Source: Candidatus Fermentithermobacillaceae bacterium (GTDB lineage: Bacteria; Bacillota; Sulfobacillia; Fermentithermobacillales; DUSS01). From it: a DNA stretch of 64,000 bases. A program made the translations under genes and the position numbers. Under the pieces are notes generated by a model that worked only from the letters and a program-made list of their open reading frames with translations, did not search any database and had not been told where the DNA came from. The DNA lies in assembly GCA_014896535.1 (NCBI GenBank), contig JADBKE010000010.1:1-64000 (forward strand). The letters are read 5' to 3'. Position 1 is the stretch's first letter. Each line of letters begins with the position of its first letter. Shown one piece after another: positions 1 through 8,996 of this stretch.

Positions 1-18
1 CTTCTAAAAACCACACTT

Positions 19-46
19 CCTCAAACACTGACACAGTGAGGATTTT
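19..46 (+). terminator. Weak terminator-like hairpin at window start
   Basis: CACTG (26-30) pairs with CAGTG (34-38) around a 3-nt loop, with a short outer CCT/AGG pairing and then GATTTTAG. This could end a gene lying left of the window. The stem is short, so the call is tentative. Confidence 0.35.
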
Positions 47-154
47 AGCACGGGCTTTCTGACCCAACAAGATGTCCTCGAATACTTTCCACAACCCACG
101 GTTAGCATATTGCCTGTACGTGTTCAGCAATCCCTGAACGTGGAGGTGACGAGC

Positions 155-496
155 GTGAGAAACAACAGCTGGATCGGCGTCATAGTAAGGTTCGTCGTCT
201 CGGCAATAGTCCTGATGGTCCTGGGTGCCCTGCTGCCCGGGTTCGCTCTGGCCGGCTTCGTGAACGCTCTCATAGCTGCCGTGGTGATCGCAGCCCTGGG
301 CTGGGCTGTCGAGGCCATCCTCGGCCAAAGGGTATCGCCGCAGTCCAGGGGAATTGTCGGGTTCATCGTCGCCGCAGTCGTAATTTACGCAGCTCAGTTC
401 CTGGTGCCCGGAATGCGCGTCACAATCCTCGGGGCGATCCTGGCCTCCCTCGTGGTCGGAATAGTCGATGCCTTTGTTCCCACGGTGATCCGCTGA
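155..496 (+). CDS. Small membrane protein, phage-holin 4_2 / YvlD-like family
   Basis: This is a 113-aa protein with about four hydrophobic segments filling nearly the whole length, rich in Ala, Val and Gly. The layout (two hydrophobic hairpins around a short polar stretch QRVSPQSRG, and a C-terminal GIVDAFVPTV-like end) resembles the YvlD / phage_holin_4_2 membrane family, whose members are often not phage genes. The GTG at 155 is chosen because GGAGGTG lies 7 nt upstream; a TTG at 110 is in frame but has no ribosome binding site. No phage genes are nearby, so a holin role is not implied. In Clostridia such proteins often sit near sporulation genes, and spoIIP follows here. Confidence 0.7.
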   Translation: MRNNSWIGVIVRFVVSAIVLMVLGALLPGFALAGFVNALIAAVVIAALGWAVEAILGQRVSPQSRGIVGFIVAAVVIYAAQFLVPGMRVTILGAILASLVVGIVDAFVPTVIR

Positions 497-574
497 TACT
501 CTGGAGTTAGATAGAGGGCCGGGACCGGGCATGAAGCGCGCGCTGTTCTCATAGGTTATCCGGGGGAGGTCCGG

Positions 575-1657
575 ATGGAACGGGGAGCTTGGTCACCGGC
601 CCGTTGGTTTTTGGCCAACGCGCTTTTAGTGTTCCTGGCGCTCGTTCTAGCTTCGTCGTACCGCGTCGATGCGACCGTTCCGGCCACCACCTTTGGGGGC
701 GACTTGTCTCGTAGCCAGCCTCGATTTTCTCTGATGGATGCGGTGCTCTCGAAGACCGGGCCTGTCCACGTGCTCAAAGCAGGTTTCCCTCTTCTCTACT
801 ACGCGGAAGAATCCAGGCACGACGAAGCTCCTTCCTCACCCGCCTGGGAGCTTGTGTCGTGGCTTCTCGGTACCCGTGTGCGGGGTCCTAAGGACTTGAT
901 GGTGATGGAATTCGGGCGTTCTTCCCAGGTCTTCGAAGATTCTATGCCCGTTTATGACCTCCGTGCGGAGTGGGACAACCCACCTGTATTGATCATCCTG
1001 CCCCCCGGAGGCGAGGCGACTCCCGTGACGGTGTCCGCGGCGGCAAAGCCGCTCGTCGCCGTATATCACACCCACGCCACCGAGTCGTTTCTGCCGGTTA
1101 CCGGGAAGAACCGTCCGGAAGATGCCTTTTCGGACGACCCCGCGCACAACATGCTGAGAGTGGGGGAATTTCTCGTGTCTGAGCTGCGGAAACTTGGTAT
1201 TCCAGTTGTCCATTCCCGCACGGTTCACGACGCCGGGAGCAGAGTGGGCGCTTACGCGCGTTCGGAGGTCACTGTGAAGCGACTCAAGGAAACTTATCCG
1301 GAACTCGCCGTATTGATCGACGTTCACCGGGACAGCCAGAGGGGGGATCTGACCACGGCGGTGATAAAAGGAAAGCGTTACGCCAAGGTCATGGCGGTTG
1401 TCGCTACCGAAAACCCTTCCTGGATGGCAAACTATTCCTTTGCCAGGGACGTCCTCGATGCGCTCGATAGGAAATGCCCGGGGATTTCCCGGGGCATATT
1501 TTACGAGTCAGCCGTATACAATCAGAAATATTCACCTATGGCCCTGCTCATTGAGGTTGGAGGAGTCGATAACACCCTGGAGGAATGCGAGGCCAGTATG
1601 AAAGCCCTGGCCTCAGCGCTCAGGGAGGTTCTCCTTGCCCGGCGGGTCGTGCGATAG
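575..1657 (+). CDS. spoIIP: Stage II sporulation protein P (SpoIIP)
   Basis: SpoIIP is a membrane-anchored amidase and endopeptidase that, with SpoIID and SpoIIM, degrades septal peptidoglycan to drive engulfment of the forespore. The 360-aa product has one N-terminal membrane segment (about residues 10-28) and an outside catalytic part. Family signatures are YHTHATESF (near residue 164), NMLRVGEFL, the GIPVVHSRTVHD stretch, and IDVHRDS. The His residues of HTH and HRD are the expected zinc ligands. GGGGGAGG lies just before the ATG at 575. Firmicutes often carry lepA and hemW between spoIIP and hrcA; here hrcA follows directly. Confidence 0.93.
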   Translation: MERGAWSPARWFLANALLVFLALVLASSYRVDATVPATTFGGDLSRSQPRFSLMDAVLSKTGPVHVLKAGFPLLYYAEESRHDEAPSSPAWELVSWLLGTRVRGPKDLMVMEFGRSSQVFEDSMPVYDLRAEWDNPPVLIILPPGGEATPVTVSAAAKPLVAVYHTHATESFLPVTGKNRPEDAFSDDPAHNMLRVGEFLVSELRKLGIPVVHSRTVHDAGSRVGAYARSEVTVKRLKETYPELAVLIDVHRDSQRGDLTTAVIKGKRYAKVMAVVATENPSWMANYSFARDVLDALDRKCPGISRGIFYESAVYNQKYSPMALLIEVGGVDNTLEECEASMKALASALREVLLARRVVR

Positions 1658-1726
1658 ACTTTCTCGCTGCCAAGTAAGCTCTGGCCCGGACATGTCCCCG
1701 ACGGCTGCTCCAGTTAACCTGCTTTC

Positions 1727-1755
1727 TTGACAGGGTCATCAAGGCATGGTACTTT
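1727..1755 (+). promoter_or_regulatory. Sigma-A promoter of the hrcA heat-shock operon
   Basis: TTGACA (1727-1732), 17-nt spacer, TACTTT (1750-1755). The -10 ends nine bases before the CIRCE operator, so transcription would start at or in the operator, the usual arrangement for HrcA repression. Confidence 0.85.
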
Positions 1756-1764
1756 TCTCTCGGG

Positions 1765-1791
1765 TTAGCACTCGGCAAGGCGGAGTGCTAA
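1765..1791 (+). promoter_or_regulatory. CIRCE operator (HrcA binding site)
   Basis: A perfect 9-9-9 inverted repeat: TTAGCACTC (1765-1773), 9-nt spacer, GAGTGCTAA (1783-1791). This matches the known CIRCE element exactly. HrcA, encoded immediately downstream, should bind it, giving autoregulation and heat-inducible control of the chaperonin and dnaJ in the same operon. Confidence 0.97.
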
Positions 1792-1809
1792 GGGAGGAGG
1801 AACCAGCTG

Positions 1810-2832
1810 TTGCAGCTGGACGCAAGAAAAACCGCGATTCTCCGCACCGTGGTTGAGGAGCACATAAAGACGGGTCAGCCAGTGGGTTCCCGTACGGTGG
1901 TAAGGAAATATCACCTCGGACTTTCTCCGGCCACCGTAAGGAACGAGATGGCCGACCTCGAGGAAATGGGTTACCTGGTGCAGCCTCACACGTCGGCAGG
2001 GAGGATCCCTTCCGATCGCGGCTACAGGGTATACGTGGACGAGCTGATGGAGGAAACCAAACTGTCGCCGGAAGAAACCCGGTGGATTGAAGAACAGTTG
2101 CGGTCCCGGGTGAGGGATATCGTTTCCCTGATTCGGGAAACGGCCAGAGTGGTGTCGGAAGCCACGAACTACCTCTCCCTCGTCCTCGGGCCTCAACTCG
2201 ATACTACGTCGTGCCAGTCCGTGCACTTGCTGAGGGTAGGACCGGAAAGAGCTCTCGTTGTTATCACTACGGAGACGGGTTTCGTCGAGAGCCGTCTGGT
2301 GGACATTCCGCCCATGACCGATGAGGACATGAACGCTTTTTCCCATATTCTTACCAAGAACCTGGCCGGTCGGAAGATGGCGGACCTTCCGGGTTGCCTC
2401 GCTTCCATGAAAGACGAGGTTTCCAGGTACGGGCAGGTTATAACCACCCTGATGGATTTCCTAACAAATGCCTTGTCCGAACGGGAAGAGCGTCTTTATA
2501 TGGGCGGTCAGGCCAACATCCTCAACCAGCCGGAATTCAGGGATTCGAGAAAGGCCGGGGAGGTCTTCTCGGTTTTGGAGAACGAGGAGGCCGTCGACAA
2601 GCTCTTCGACATCCCCCCTGGCAGCCCGGTGAGCGTGCTAATAGGCGAGGAGAACCCGTTATCTGGTGTGAGAGACTGCAGTCTCGTGCGGGGAACTTTA
2701 CGGCTGGGTTCCGCGCTGGGCAAGATCGGTGTGCTCGGACCGAAGCGCATGGACTACGCTCGAGCGGTGGCCATCGTGAGATTCGTGGAAGAGAAGGTCT
2801 CCGATTTCTTCGGTGGGAGGAGTGGATGGTGA
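1810..2832 (+). CDS. hrcA: Heat-inducible transcription repressor HrcA
   Basis: HrcA represses class I heat-shock genes by binding CIRCE, and its folding usually depends on GroEL. The 340-aa protein has the N-terminal winged helix (LDARKTAILRTVVEEHIK, VGSRTV, SPATVRNEMADLEEMGYL) and the long C-terminal dimerisation region. The TTG at 1810 is the start, with GGGAGGAGG at 1792-1800 and CIRCE just before it. It overlaps the chaperonin gene by 7 bp, so the two are translationally coupled. No groESL is in the window, so which chaperonin modulates this HrcA is open. Confidence 0.96.
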   Translation: MQLDARKTAILRTVVEEHIKTGQPVGSRTVVRKYHLGLSPATVRNEMADLEEMGYLVQPHTSAGRIPSDRGYRVYVDELMEETKLSPEETRWIEEQLRSRVRDIVSLIRETARVVSEATNYLSLVLGPQLDTTSCQSVHLLRVGPERALVVITTETGFVESRLVDIPPMTDEDMNAFSHILTKNLAGRKMADLPGCLASMKDEVSRYGQVITTLMDFLTNALSEREERLYMGGQANILNQPEFRDSRKAGEVFSVLENEEAVDKLFDIPPGSPVSVLIGEENPLSGVRDCSLVRGTLRLGSALGKIGVLGPKRMDYARAVAIVRFVEEKVSDFFGGRSGW

Positions 2833-4409
2833 GTCCTAAACAAGCTTCGTCCGGGACCGAGGTGGACGAGAAGTTTGCTGCGCTTTTGACCAACGCCAGC
2901 GCGGTGAGGGCAATTGCGGCGGCGGTGGAAGGGACGATAGGCCCCAAAGGGCTTGACACGCTTCTGGTGGACCGCTTCGGCGAAGTGGTGATAACCAACG
3001 ATGGCATGACCATCCTCACCAAGATGGACGTTCACCACCCTGCCGCCAAGATGGTCGTGAGCACCGCCAAAGCTCAGGAGGAAGAGGTGGGCGACGGTAC
3101 CACGACCGCGACGATCATGGCGGGAGCTCTTCTGGCCGAAGGACTCAACCAGGCACTCAGAGGGGTGCCCGTGACCAAACTCATCGACGGCTTGAAAGCG
3201 GGCGTGAAGATGGCCCAGGAGATCATCGCATCGAAGTCCAGACGCATAACCGGTCTCGACGACCCGTTGCTGAGGCAAGTGGCTCTGGTCGCCGGAAGAG
3301 GCCATGAGGATATAGCCGACCTCGTTATATCGGCCTCCAAAATGGTGGGGATGGAAAAACTGCTCGATCCCCGTTTTAAATTGGCGGAAACGATTCTGGC
3401 GGTGGAAGGTGCGGATAACCAGGTATTTGCCGGAGTGGTCATCGGCAAGGAGAGACTTTCCCGCGAGATGCCCAAAGAGGTGAAACCCGCGAAGGTTCTG
3501 GTGATAGACGATCATCTGGAGCCTGAAAAGGTCGAGGAGGAGGCTCTTGCCACCGAGTCGGGCTTCCGGAGGTACCTGGAACTCCAGGAGGAATTCAAGG
3601 CTAACCTCAAAAAAGTGATCGAGCTGGGGGTAAACTTCTGTATCGTCGACGGGGGAGTGTCCGACCTGGCCGAGGAAATTTTAACTGATGCTGGCGTGAT
3701 GGTAGTATCCAGGGTTTCCTCTCGGGAGCTCAGGCGGGCGGCCGAGCACACCGGCGCAAAGGCTCTCAAGCGGACGGGCTTGAAAAAGCCGAGCGCGGAG
3801 CTGGTGAAGTACCTGGGCTCCGCGGAACGCGTTTACGAAGACGACGAGCTCGAGCACATCAGGATTTTGGGGGGAGGCGGTAAGCCCATGGCCACCATAC
3901 TAGTGGGGGCGGCCACCCGGGAGGTCATGGGCGAACGGGAGAGGATCTGCACGGATGCCGCTTCCTCGGTTCAGGCGGCGGTGAAAGGCGGTGTCGTGGC
4001 GGGAGGCGGTGCCGCCGAGATAGCGTGCTCCAGAGCCCTTGAGAGCAGGAAAGACCTTTTTGACGGGATGACCGCCTACGGGCTTTTGTGCGTGATCGAG
4101 GCGCTGAAAAAGCCCCTTGCCCAGATAGTGGCCAACGCCGGTTTCAATCCCCTTGAAAAAGTGGGCGCGGTGGTCGCAGCCCAAGCGCGGACGGGGAACG
4201 ATAACCTGGCGGTGGACTGCGATACCGGTGAGATCGTGGATATGTTCGAGCGCGGCGTGGTTGACCCGGCACTCGTCAAAATCCATGCGATCAAAGCGGC
4301 GGGAGAGATAGCCGAAGCGATATTGCGGATAAACACCATCATCAAGAAAAAGGACGACGAGGAGGCCGGGACCGGTTCTGGCGATGATTCGGAGGAAGAT
4401 AAAATTTGA
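2826..4409 (+). CDS. Archaeal-like (group III) chaperonin, thermosome/CCT family
   Basis: This is a 527-aa ATP-driven folding chaperonin of the thermosome type, not GroEL. Visible motifs are [11 protein letters not shown], the ATPase motif [29 protein letters not shown], and the C-terminal [11 protein letters not shown] and [17 protein letters not shown] segments, all in thermosome order. The tail ([12 protein letters not shown]) is acidic rather than the GroEL Gly-Met tail, and no GroES gene is adjacent, fitting a built-in lid. The ATG at 2826 follows GGGAGG and overlaps hrcA by 7 bp; the open frame runs further upstream only inside hrcA. Bacterial group III chaperonins are known from Carboxydothermus and relatives, linked to the dnaK operon. 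Here the gene occupies the place of grpE-dnaK. Confidence 0.95.
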   Translation: MVSPKQASSGTEVDEKFAALLTNASAVRAIAAAVEGTIGPKGLDTLLVDRFGEVVITNDGMTILTKMDVHHPAAKMVVSTAKAQEEEVGDGTTTATIMAGALLAEGLNQALRGVPVTKLIDGLKAGVKMAQEIIASKSRRITGLDDPLLRQVALVAGRGHEDIADLVISASKMVGMEKLLDPRFKLAETILAVEGADNQVFAGVVIGKERLSREMPKEVKPAKVLVIDDHLEPEKVEEEALATESGFRRYLELQEEFKANLKKVIELGVNFCIVDGGVSDLAEEILTDAGVMVVSRVSSRELRRAAEHTGAKALKRTGLKKPSAELVKYLGSAERVYEDDELEHIRILGGGGKPMATILVGAATREVMGERERICTDAASSVQAAVKGGVVAGGGAAEIACSRALESRKDLFDGMTAYGLLCVIEALKKPLAQIVANAGFNPLEKVGAVVAAQARTGNDNLAVDCDTGEIVDMFERGVVDPALVKIHAIKAAGEIAEAILRINTIIKKKDDEEAGTGSGDDSEEDKI

Positions 4410-5587
4410 GCAAGGACTACTATGAGATCCTCGGTGTTCCTCGGAACGCCAGCGACGAGGAGATAAAAAAGGCCTTCCGGGCGCTGGCGAGGAAGTATCA
4501 CCCCGACGCCAACCCAGGGGACAAATCCGCCGAGGAGAAATTCAAAGAGATAAATGAAGCTTACGAGGTGCTCTCCGACCCCGTCAAAAGACGGAACTAC
4601 GACACCTACGGAAACCCCAACGGCCCGGTTGCGGGGCCCGGCCCGGGACCTTCCGAGTACGCTGGCGGGCCATTCAGGGACGTCTTTTCCGATTTCGGCT
4701 TTCCGTTCGGCAGCCTGTTTGAGGAATTCGAAGAAATTCTCGGGGGCAGTCGATCCCGCGCCGGGACGGTCCTCGAGAGGGGCCGGGATATCGAGGTCGA
4801 GCTCGAGCTTTCTCTGGAAGAAGCGTTTCGCGGTGGGGCCAGAGATATCACCGTAGACCGGCTGGAGAAATGCTCAACGTGTGGCGGGACCGGTTCGCGA
4901 CCCGGTTCCAGGCCGGTGACATGCCCGGTATGCCACGGCAGGGGGCAGGTTCGCTCTGAGAGGACGACGGTTTTCGGCCAGTTCGTGACGGTTACTACCT
5001 GTCCGCGGTGCGGGGGACGGGGTAAAGTGGTCGAAGATCCATGTCCCGAGTGTCGTGGGAAAGGGACGGTGAGACGCCGGAAAACGGTGACCGTAGAAAT
5101 ACCCCCGGGCGTGGACTCCGGTTTAAGACTGAGGTTGAGCGGCCAGGGTGATGCCGGCGCGAGGGGCGGAGAGCCCGGCGATCTTTACGTCCTGATAAAG
5201 GTAAAGCCTCATAGATTCTTCGTTCGTCAGGGCGACGACCTGATCGTGGAGTACCCGGTAAGCTACCCTGATGCCGCGTTAGGGACCGAGGTGGAGATTC
5301 CCGGTATCGACGGAAGAATACCGCTGCGAATACCCGAAGGGACTCAACCCGGAACCGAAATACGGCTGAGGGGCCATGGCATGCCGAAACTCGGTTCGCG
5401 CCACAGAGGGGACCTTATCGTGAGGGTGAAAGTCACGGTACCCACCAAGCTGACGGCGAGGGAAAGGGCTCTCCTGCTCGAGCTGAAGAAGCTTCAGGAA
5501 GGCGGCGGTGGAAGGGGCGCCGAGGAACAGGGCGAGTCCTTTTTTCGCCGGTTGAGACGGGCCGCGGGTGCTGACGGCGAGAATTAG
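4406..5587 (+). CDS. dnaJ: Chaperone protein DnaJ
   Basis: This Hsp40 co-chaperone normally delivers substrates to DnaK and stimulates its ATPase. The 393-aa type I protein has a J domain with HPD (HPDANPGD, about residue 33), a Gly/Pro/Phe-rich linker (about 70-115), four zinc-binding repeats ([32 protein letters not shown]) and the C-terminal substrate domains ([19 protein letters not shown]). It starts at TTG 4406, overlapping the chaperonin stop by 4 nt, after GGAGGA at 4391. DnaK is not encoded in the window although J domains act through it, so DnaK must lie elsewhere or the partnership has changed. Confidence 0.96.
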   Translation: MSKDYYEILGVPRNASDEEIKKAFRALARKYHPDANPGDKSAEEKFKEINEAYEVLSDPVKRRNYDTYGNPNGPVAGPGPGPSEYAGGPFRDVFSDFGFPFGSLFEEFEEILGGSRSRAGTVLERGRDIEVELELSLEEAFRGGARDITVDRLEKCSTCGGTGSRPGSRPVTCPVCHGRGQVRSERTTVFGQFVTVTTCPRCGGRGKVVEDPCPECRGKGTVRRRKTVTVEIPPGVDSGLRLRLSGQGDAGARGGEPGDLYVLIKVKPHRFFVRQGDDLIVEYPVSYPDAALGTEVEIPGIDGRIPLRIPEGTQPGTEIRLRGHGMPKLGSRHRGDLIVRVKVTVPTKLTARERALLLELKKLQEGGGGRGAEEQGESFFRRLRRAAGADGEN

Positions 5588-5613
5588 GTGAGGATTTCAA
5601 CGAGACAACGCCG

Positions 5614-6366
5614 ATGACCATCTACCGTTTCTTCATCGATCAGTCCATGGTGCGGGATGACCTGATACTGCTCTCAGGTGACCCGGGAAAGCATGCGAGA
5701 GTTGTCAGGTTGAGGCCCGGTGAAATCTTCCAAGCCGTGACTCCGGGCCTTCTTTATTCCGCAAAGGTTGAGTCGACTTCGCCGCAGGGTCTCGTCGGTC
5801 GAGTTGTGTCGGCAGTGCCCATAGAGCCCCCCGACTTCGAGGTTCACCTCTTCGCCGGCATGATAAAGGCATCCAAAATGGATCTGGTGGTGGAGAAGAC
5901 TACAGAGCTCGGCGTTGCAAGCGTAACGCCGGTGATCTGTTCTAGGTCGGTGCCAAATCCCGATGAATCCGGTTGGGAGCGGAAGGTCTCGAGGTGGCGA
6001 AGGATCGCGCTGTCCGCAGCGGAGCAGAGCAGGAGGACGTCGCTGCCGGAGATAAGGTACCCGCTTAGTTTCGACGAACTGACCAAGGGGGAGTCCGCCC
6101 CCATCCCCGAGGGGAAGGTTATCTTGGCGTGGGAAGGCCTTTCGGGAACGCCCTCGGATTTGGGAAAAATAGTCGCAGGAGAACGCCGGGTCAGCGTCCT
6201 CGTCGGTCCGGAGGGCGGTTTTTCCGACTTCGAGGTGGAGGCGGCCCTCAGCCGCGGCTTCATCCCGGTTTCCCTGGGTCCTCACCTTCTTCCCGCGGAA
6301 ACCGCGTGCATAATGGCGGTCGGCCTCGTTGTGTTCCTACTGCATAGTTCGGCGCCGGGCTCCTGA
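5614..6366 (+). CDS. rsmE: 16S rRNA (uracil-1498-N3)-methyltransferase RsmE
   Basis: RsmE methylates U1498 of 16S rRNA using S-adenosylmethionine through a SPOUT (knotted) fold. The 250-aa product shows the family pattern KASKMDLVVEKTTELGV, the conserved SAAEQSRR, the SAM-binding VGPEGGFSDFE, and LGPHLLPAETA near the C-terminus. It follows dnaJ by 26 bp and is probably cotranscribed from the CIRCE promoter. The common Firmicutes order is dnaJ-prmA-rsmE-mtaB; prmA is absent here. The ribosome binding site before the ATG at 5614 is weak. Confidence 0.93.
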   Translation: MTIYRFFIDQSMVRDDLILLSGDPGKHARVVRLRPGEIFQAVTPGLLYSAKVESTSPQGLVGRVVSAVPIEPPDFEVHLFAGMIKASKMDLVVEKTTELGVASVTPVICSRSVPNPDESGWERKVSRWRRIALSAAEQSRRTSLPEIRYPLSFDELTKGESAPIPEGKVILAWEGLSGTPSDLGKIVAGERRVSVLVGPEGGFSDFEVEAALSRGFIPVSLGPHLLPAETACIMAVGLVVFLLHSSAPGS

Positions 6367-6555
6367 CAGATGTGGTAGCGGAAATCGGTGTTATATTAGT
6401 CCTGGCACACCCGTCCGATGGGTGAGACCAGGCAATTTGTGCGGGCTCTCCCCAGACGAATGGGTTGGTTGGGGGCCAGAGGTTGACTCGAGGGAAACAG
6501 GCTGATTGACCCCGTGTTACCCACGCCCGGGGTCACTCCGAAAGAGGGCGGACAC

Positions 6556-8868
6556 ATGGCAAAGCGGATGGGTAATGGGAACGAGGAAGTCGTCCTGGAT
6601 CTGGGCGGTATGAGGTGCGCTGCATGCGCTGCCAATATCGAACGCCTGCTTCGAGGACTTCCTGGTGTCTCCGATGCGGCGGTGAACTTTGCCGCAGAGA
6701 AAGCCAGCGTAAAGTTTGACCCGGCGGTGATATCGCTGGAGCGCATAACCCGAGCGGTAAGTGAGCTGGGATACGAAGCCAGGGTGCATACCGGGGAAGA
6801 GTTGGACAGCCAAGACAGAGAGAAGCGGGCGCGGGAAAAGGAGATCCTCGCCCAGAAGAGGTTCTTCCTCTTTTCCGCAGTCCTGTCGCTGCCTCTCATC
6901 TTCACGATGCTCGGCCACCTCGGCAAGTTGCCCGTGCCTCACCTGCTCATGAGCCCCTATTTCCAGCTGGTTCTGGCGACGCCCGTTCAATTCGGCGCGG
7001 GGTGGCAGTTCTACAGGGGTGCCTACCACGCGCTCCGCGCCCGGATGGCCAATATGGACGTCCTCGTAGCTGCCGGGACCAGCGCCGCATATTTCTACAG
7101 TCTGGCCACGGCTTTTGCGGGCGGCCCGGTGTACTTCGAAAGTTCGGCGGTGATCATAACCCTGGTGATCCTCGGCAGATACCTCGAAGCGAGAGCCAAA
7201 GGGCGTACGTCGGAGGCCATCCGCAAACTGGCGAGCCTCAGGCCGGCCACGGCGCGGGTCATAAAGAACGGCGTGGAGGTTGAGGTTCCCGTCGCCGCCG
7301 TACAGGTTGGGGATATCCTGGTTGTGAAGCCGGGCGACAGGATTCCCGTAGACGGGGTTGTGACGAAGGGTTGGAGTTCGGTGGACGAGTCGATGCTCAC
7401 GGGCGAAAGCGTTCCCGTGGATAAGCAGCCAGGAGACATGGTTATGGGTGGAACTGTCAATTTGCACGGGAGTTTCGAGTTCGAAGCCAAGCGCGTGGGC
7501 AAGGACACTGTGCTTTCGCAAATCGTGGAGATGGTCGAGAGGGCTCAGGAGTCTAAAGCTCCGGTCCAGAGACTGGCTGATGTGGTGGCCGGCTACTTCG
7601 TGCCGGTGGTCGTTGGCGTAGCTCTCATCACCTTTGTCGGGTGGCTGCTGGTGTCGCGGGACGTTGGGAGGTCGCTCTTGAACGCCACCGCGGTGCTGGT
7701 CATAGCCTGTCCCTGCGCCCTAGGGCTTGCCACCCCCACCGCGATAATGGTGGGCACCGGGAAAGGCGCGGAAATGGGGATTCTCATCAAGGGAGCGGAA
7801 CACCTGGAAAGGGCGCATTCCGTGAACGTTGTGGTGCTTGACAAAACGGGGACCATAACGGTGGGGCGACCATCCGTCCAGGACGTCATCGCCCTCGAGG
7901 ACGCAGAGGGCGGAGGGCGTGCCCGGCAAGGCGGCGATGACAGCGCCTCCGCGGGCGGCGCTGGTCGTCCGCGCGCAGAGCTTCGGCTCCTCAAGATCGC
8001 TGCGTCGGCTGAGAAGCCGTCGGAGCACCCCCTGGGTGAGGCTCTCGTGCGCGAAGCTTTGGCTCGAGGCGTCTCCCTCGTCGAAGCGGAGGAGTTCGAA
8101 GCTGTGCCCGGGCAGGGAGTTAAAGCTACAGTCGGCGGAAAGCGGGTGTTAGTGGGCTCGGCCCGGTTTCTCAGGACCAACGGAGTTGACCTCGCCGCTG
8201 CTGGAGACCTGGGGGAAAGATTGGCCGCCCAGGGGAAGACCGTGCTCTACCTGTCCGAAGAGGGGAAACTTGCAGGACTCATTTCCCTGGCCGACACGGT
8301 CAAAGAAGGTTCCGTCGAAGCCATCGAGGAGCTGCGCAGAATGGGTATCAGGGTGATAATGCTGACGGGGGATGCAAGGGAAGCCGCCCTGGCCGTGGCC
8401 AATAAAGTGGGCATTCATCCCGAGGACGTCATCGCCGGTGTCCTGCCCGGAGAGAAAGCTGGGCGCATCCAGGAACTGAGGGATGCCGGAGCCGTCGTTG
8501 CCATGGTCGGCGACGGTATCAATGACGCTCCAAGCCTGGCCCAGGCGGACGTCGGGATGGCCATCGGTACCGGAACCGATATCGCGATGGAGTCGGCGGA
8601 CATTACTTTAATGAAGGGCGACCTGCGGGCTGTTCCGCTTGCGATAAAGCTTTCCAGAGCTACCATGACGATCATCAAGCAGAACCTGTTCTGGGCGTTC
8701 GTCTACAATACATTGGGTATACCTCTAGCGGCTCTGGGATATCTTTCCCCTGTACTGGCGGGGGCGGCGATGGCAATGAGTTCAGTGTCGGTGGTATCCA
8801 ACTCATTGCGACTGAGAAGATTTAAATCACCGTGGGCTCCGCTTACCACTCCGAAGGCGGCGCCGTAG
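6556..8868 (+). CDS. copA: Copper-translocating P-type ATPase (CopA-like)
   Basis: This P1B-type ATPase exports Cu(I) from the cytoplasm. The 770-aa protein has one N-terminal heavy-metal domain (GMRCAACA), the A-domain TGES, the metal-site motif [10 protein letters not shown], the phosphorylation motif DKTGTIT, the P1B-specific SEHPLGEAL, and [10 protein letters not shown]. Eight membrane segments are consistent with the sequence. A Gly/Ala/Arg-rich stretch ([13 protein letters not shown]...) is inserted between DKTGT and the HP motif. The ATG at 6556 has GAGGGCGG upstream; a GTG at 6514 is in frame but lacks a binding site. No CsoR, CopY or CopZ gene is adjacent. Its position between rsmE and mtaB, usually neighbours, points to later insertion. 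Confidence 0.93.
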   Translation: MAKRMGNGNEEVVLDLGGMRCAACAANIERLLRGLPGVSDAAVNFAAEKASVKFDPAVISLERITRAVSELGYEARVHTGEELDSQDREKRAREKEILAQKRFFLFSAVLSLPLIFTMLGHLGKLPVPHLLMSPYFQLVLATPVQFGAGWQFYRGAYHALRARMANMDVLVAAGTSAAYFYSLATAFAGGPVYFESSAVIITLVILGRYLEARAKGRTSEAIRKLASLRPATARVIKNGVEVEVPVAAVQVGDILVVKPGDRIPVDGVVTKGWSSVDESMLTGESVPVDKQPGDMVMGGTVNLHGSFEFEAKRVGKDTVLSQIVEMVERAQESKAPVQRLADVVAGYFVPVVVGVALITFVGWLLVSRDVGRSLLNATAVLVIACPCALGLATPTAIMVGTGKGAEMGILIKGAEHLERAHSVNVVVLDKTGTITVGRPSVQDVIALEDAEGGGRARQGGDDSASAGGAGRPRAELRLLKIAASAEKPSEHPLGEALVREALARGVSLVEAEEFEAVPGQGVKATVGGKRVLVGSARFLRTNGVDLAAAGDLGERLAAQGKTVLYLSEEGKLAGLISLADTVKEGSVEAIEELRRMGIRVIMLTGDAREAALAVANKVGIHPEDVIAGVLPGEKAGRIQELRDAGAVVAMVGDGINDAPSLAQADVGMAIGTGTDIAMESADITLMKGDLRAVPLAIKLSRATMTIIKQNLFWAFVYNTLGIPLAALGYLSPVLAGAAMAMSSVSVVSNSLRLRRFKSPWAPLTTPKAAP

Positions 8869-8920
8869 TGTTCAATTCTTCGTTGCAAGCGAAAAGCGGA
8901 CCTAAAGCGAATCTGCCCGC

Positions 8921-8950
8921 CCCGGGGCCTCACCGCACGTGAGCCCCGGG
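8921..8950 (+). terminator. GC-rich hairpin after copA
   Basis: CCCGGGGCCTCAC (8921-8933) pairs with GTGAGCCCCGGG (8939-8950) with one bulged base and a 5-nt loop. There is no T-run after it, so it may be a pause or a processing hairpin rather than a classical terminator. Confidence 0.45.
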
Positions 8951-8996
8951 GTGCGCTCGAGTTGGAAACGAGCATCTCGTTTAAGAGGACCCGAAA

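Noticed and set aside
155-496. Prophage remnant based on the holin-like protein
   Set aside because: No other phage gene nearby; this membrane family is common outside phages.
2394-2825. Open frame extending the chaperonin gene 144 codons upstream
   Set aside because: It lies wholly inside hrcA in another frame, has no family similarity, and the ATG at 2826 has a good ribosome binding site.
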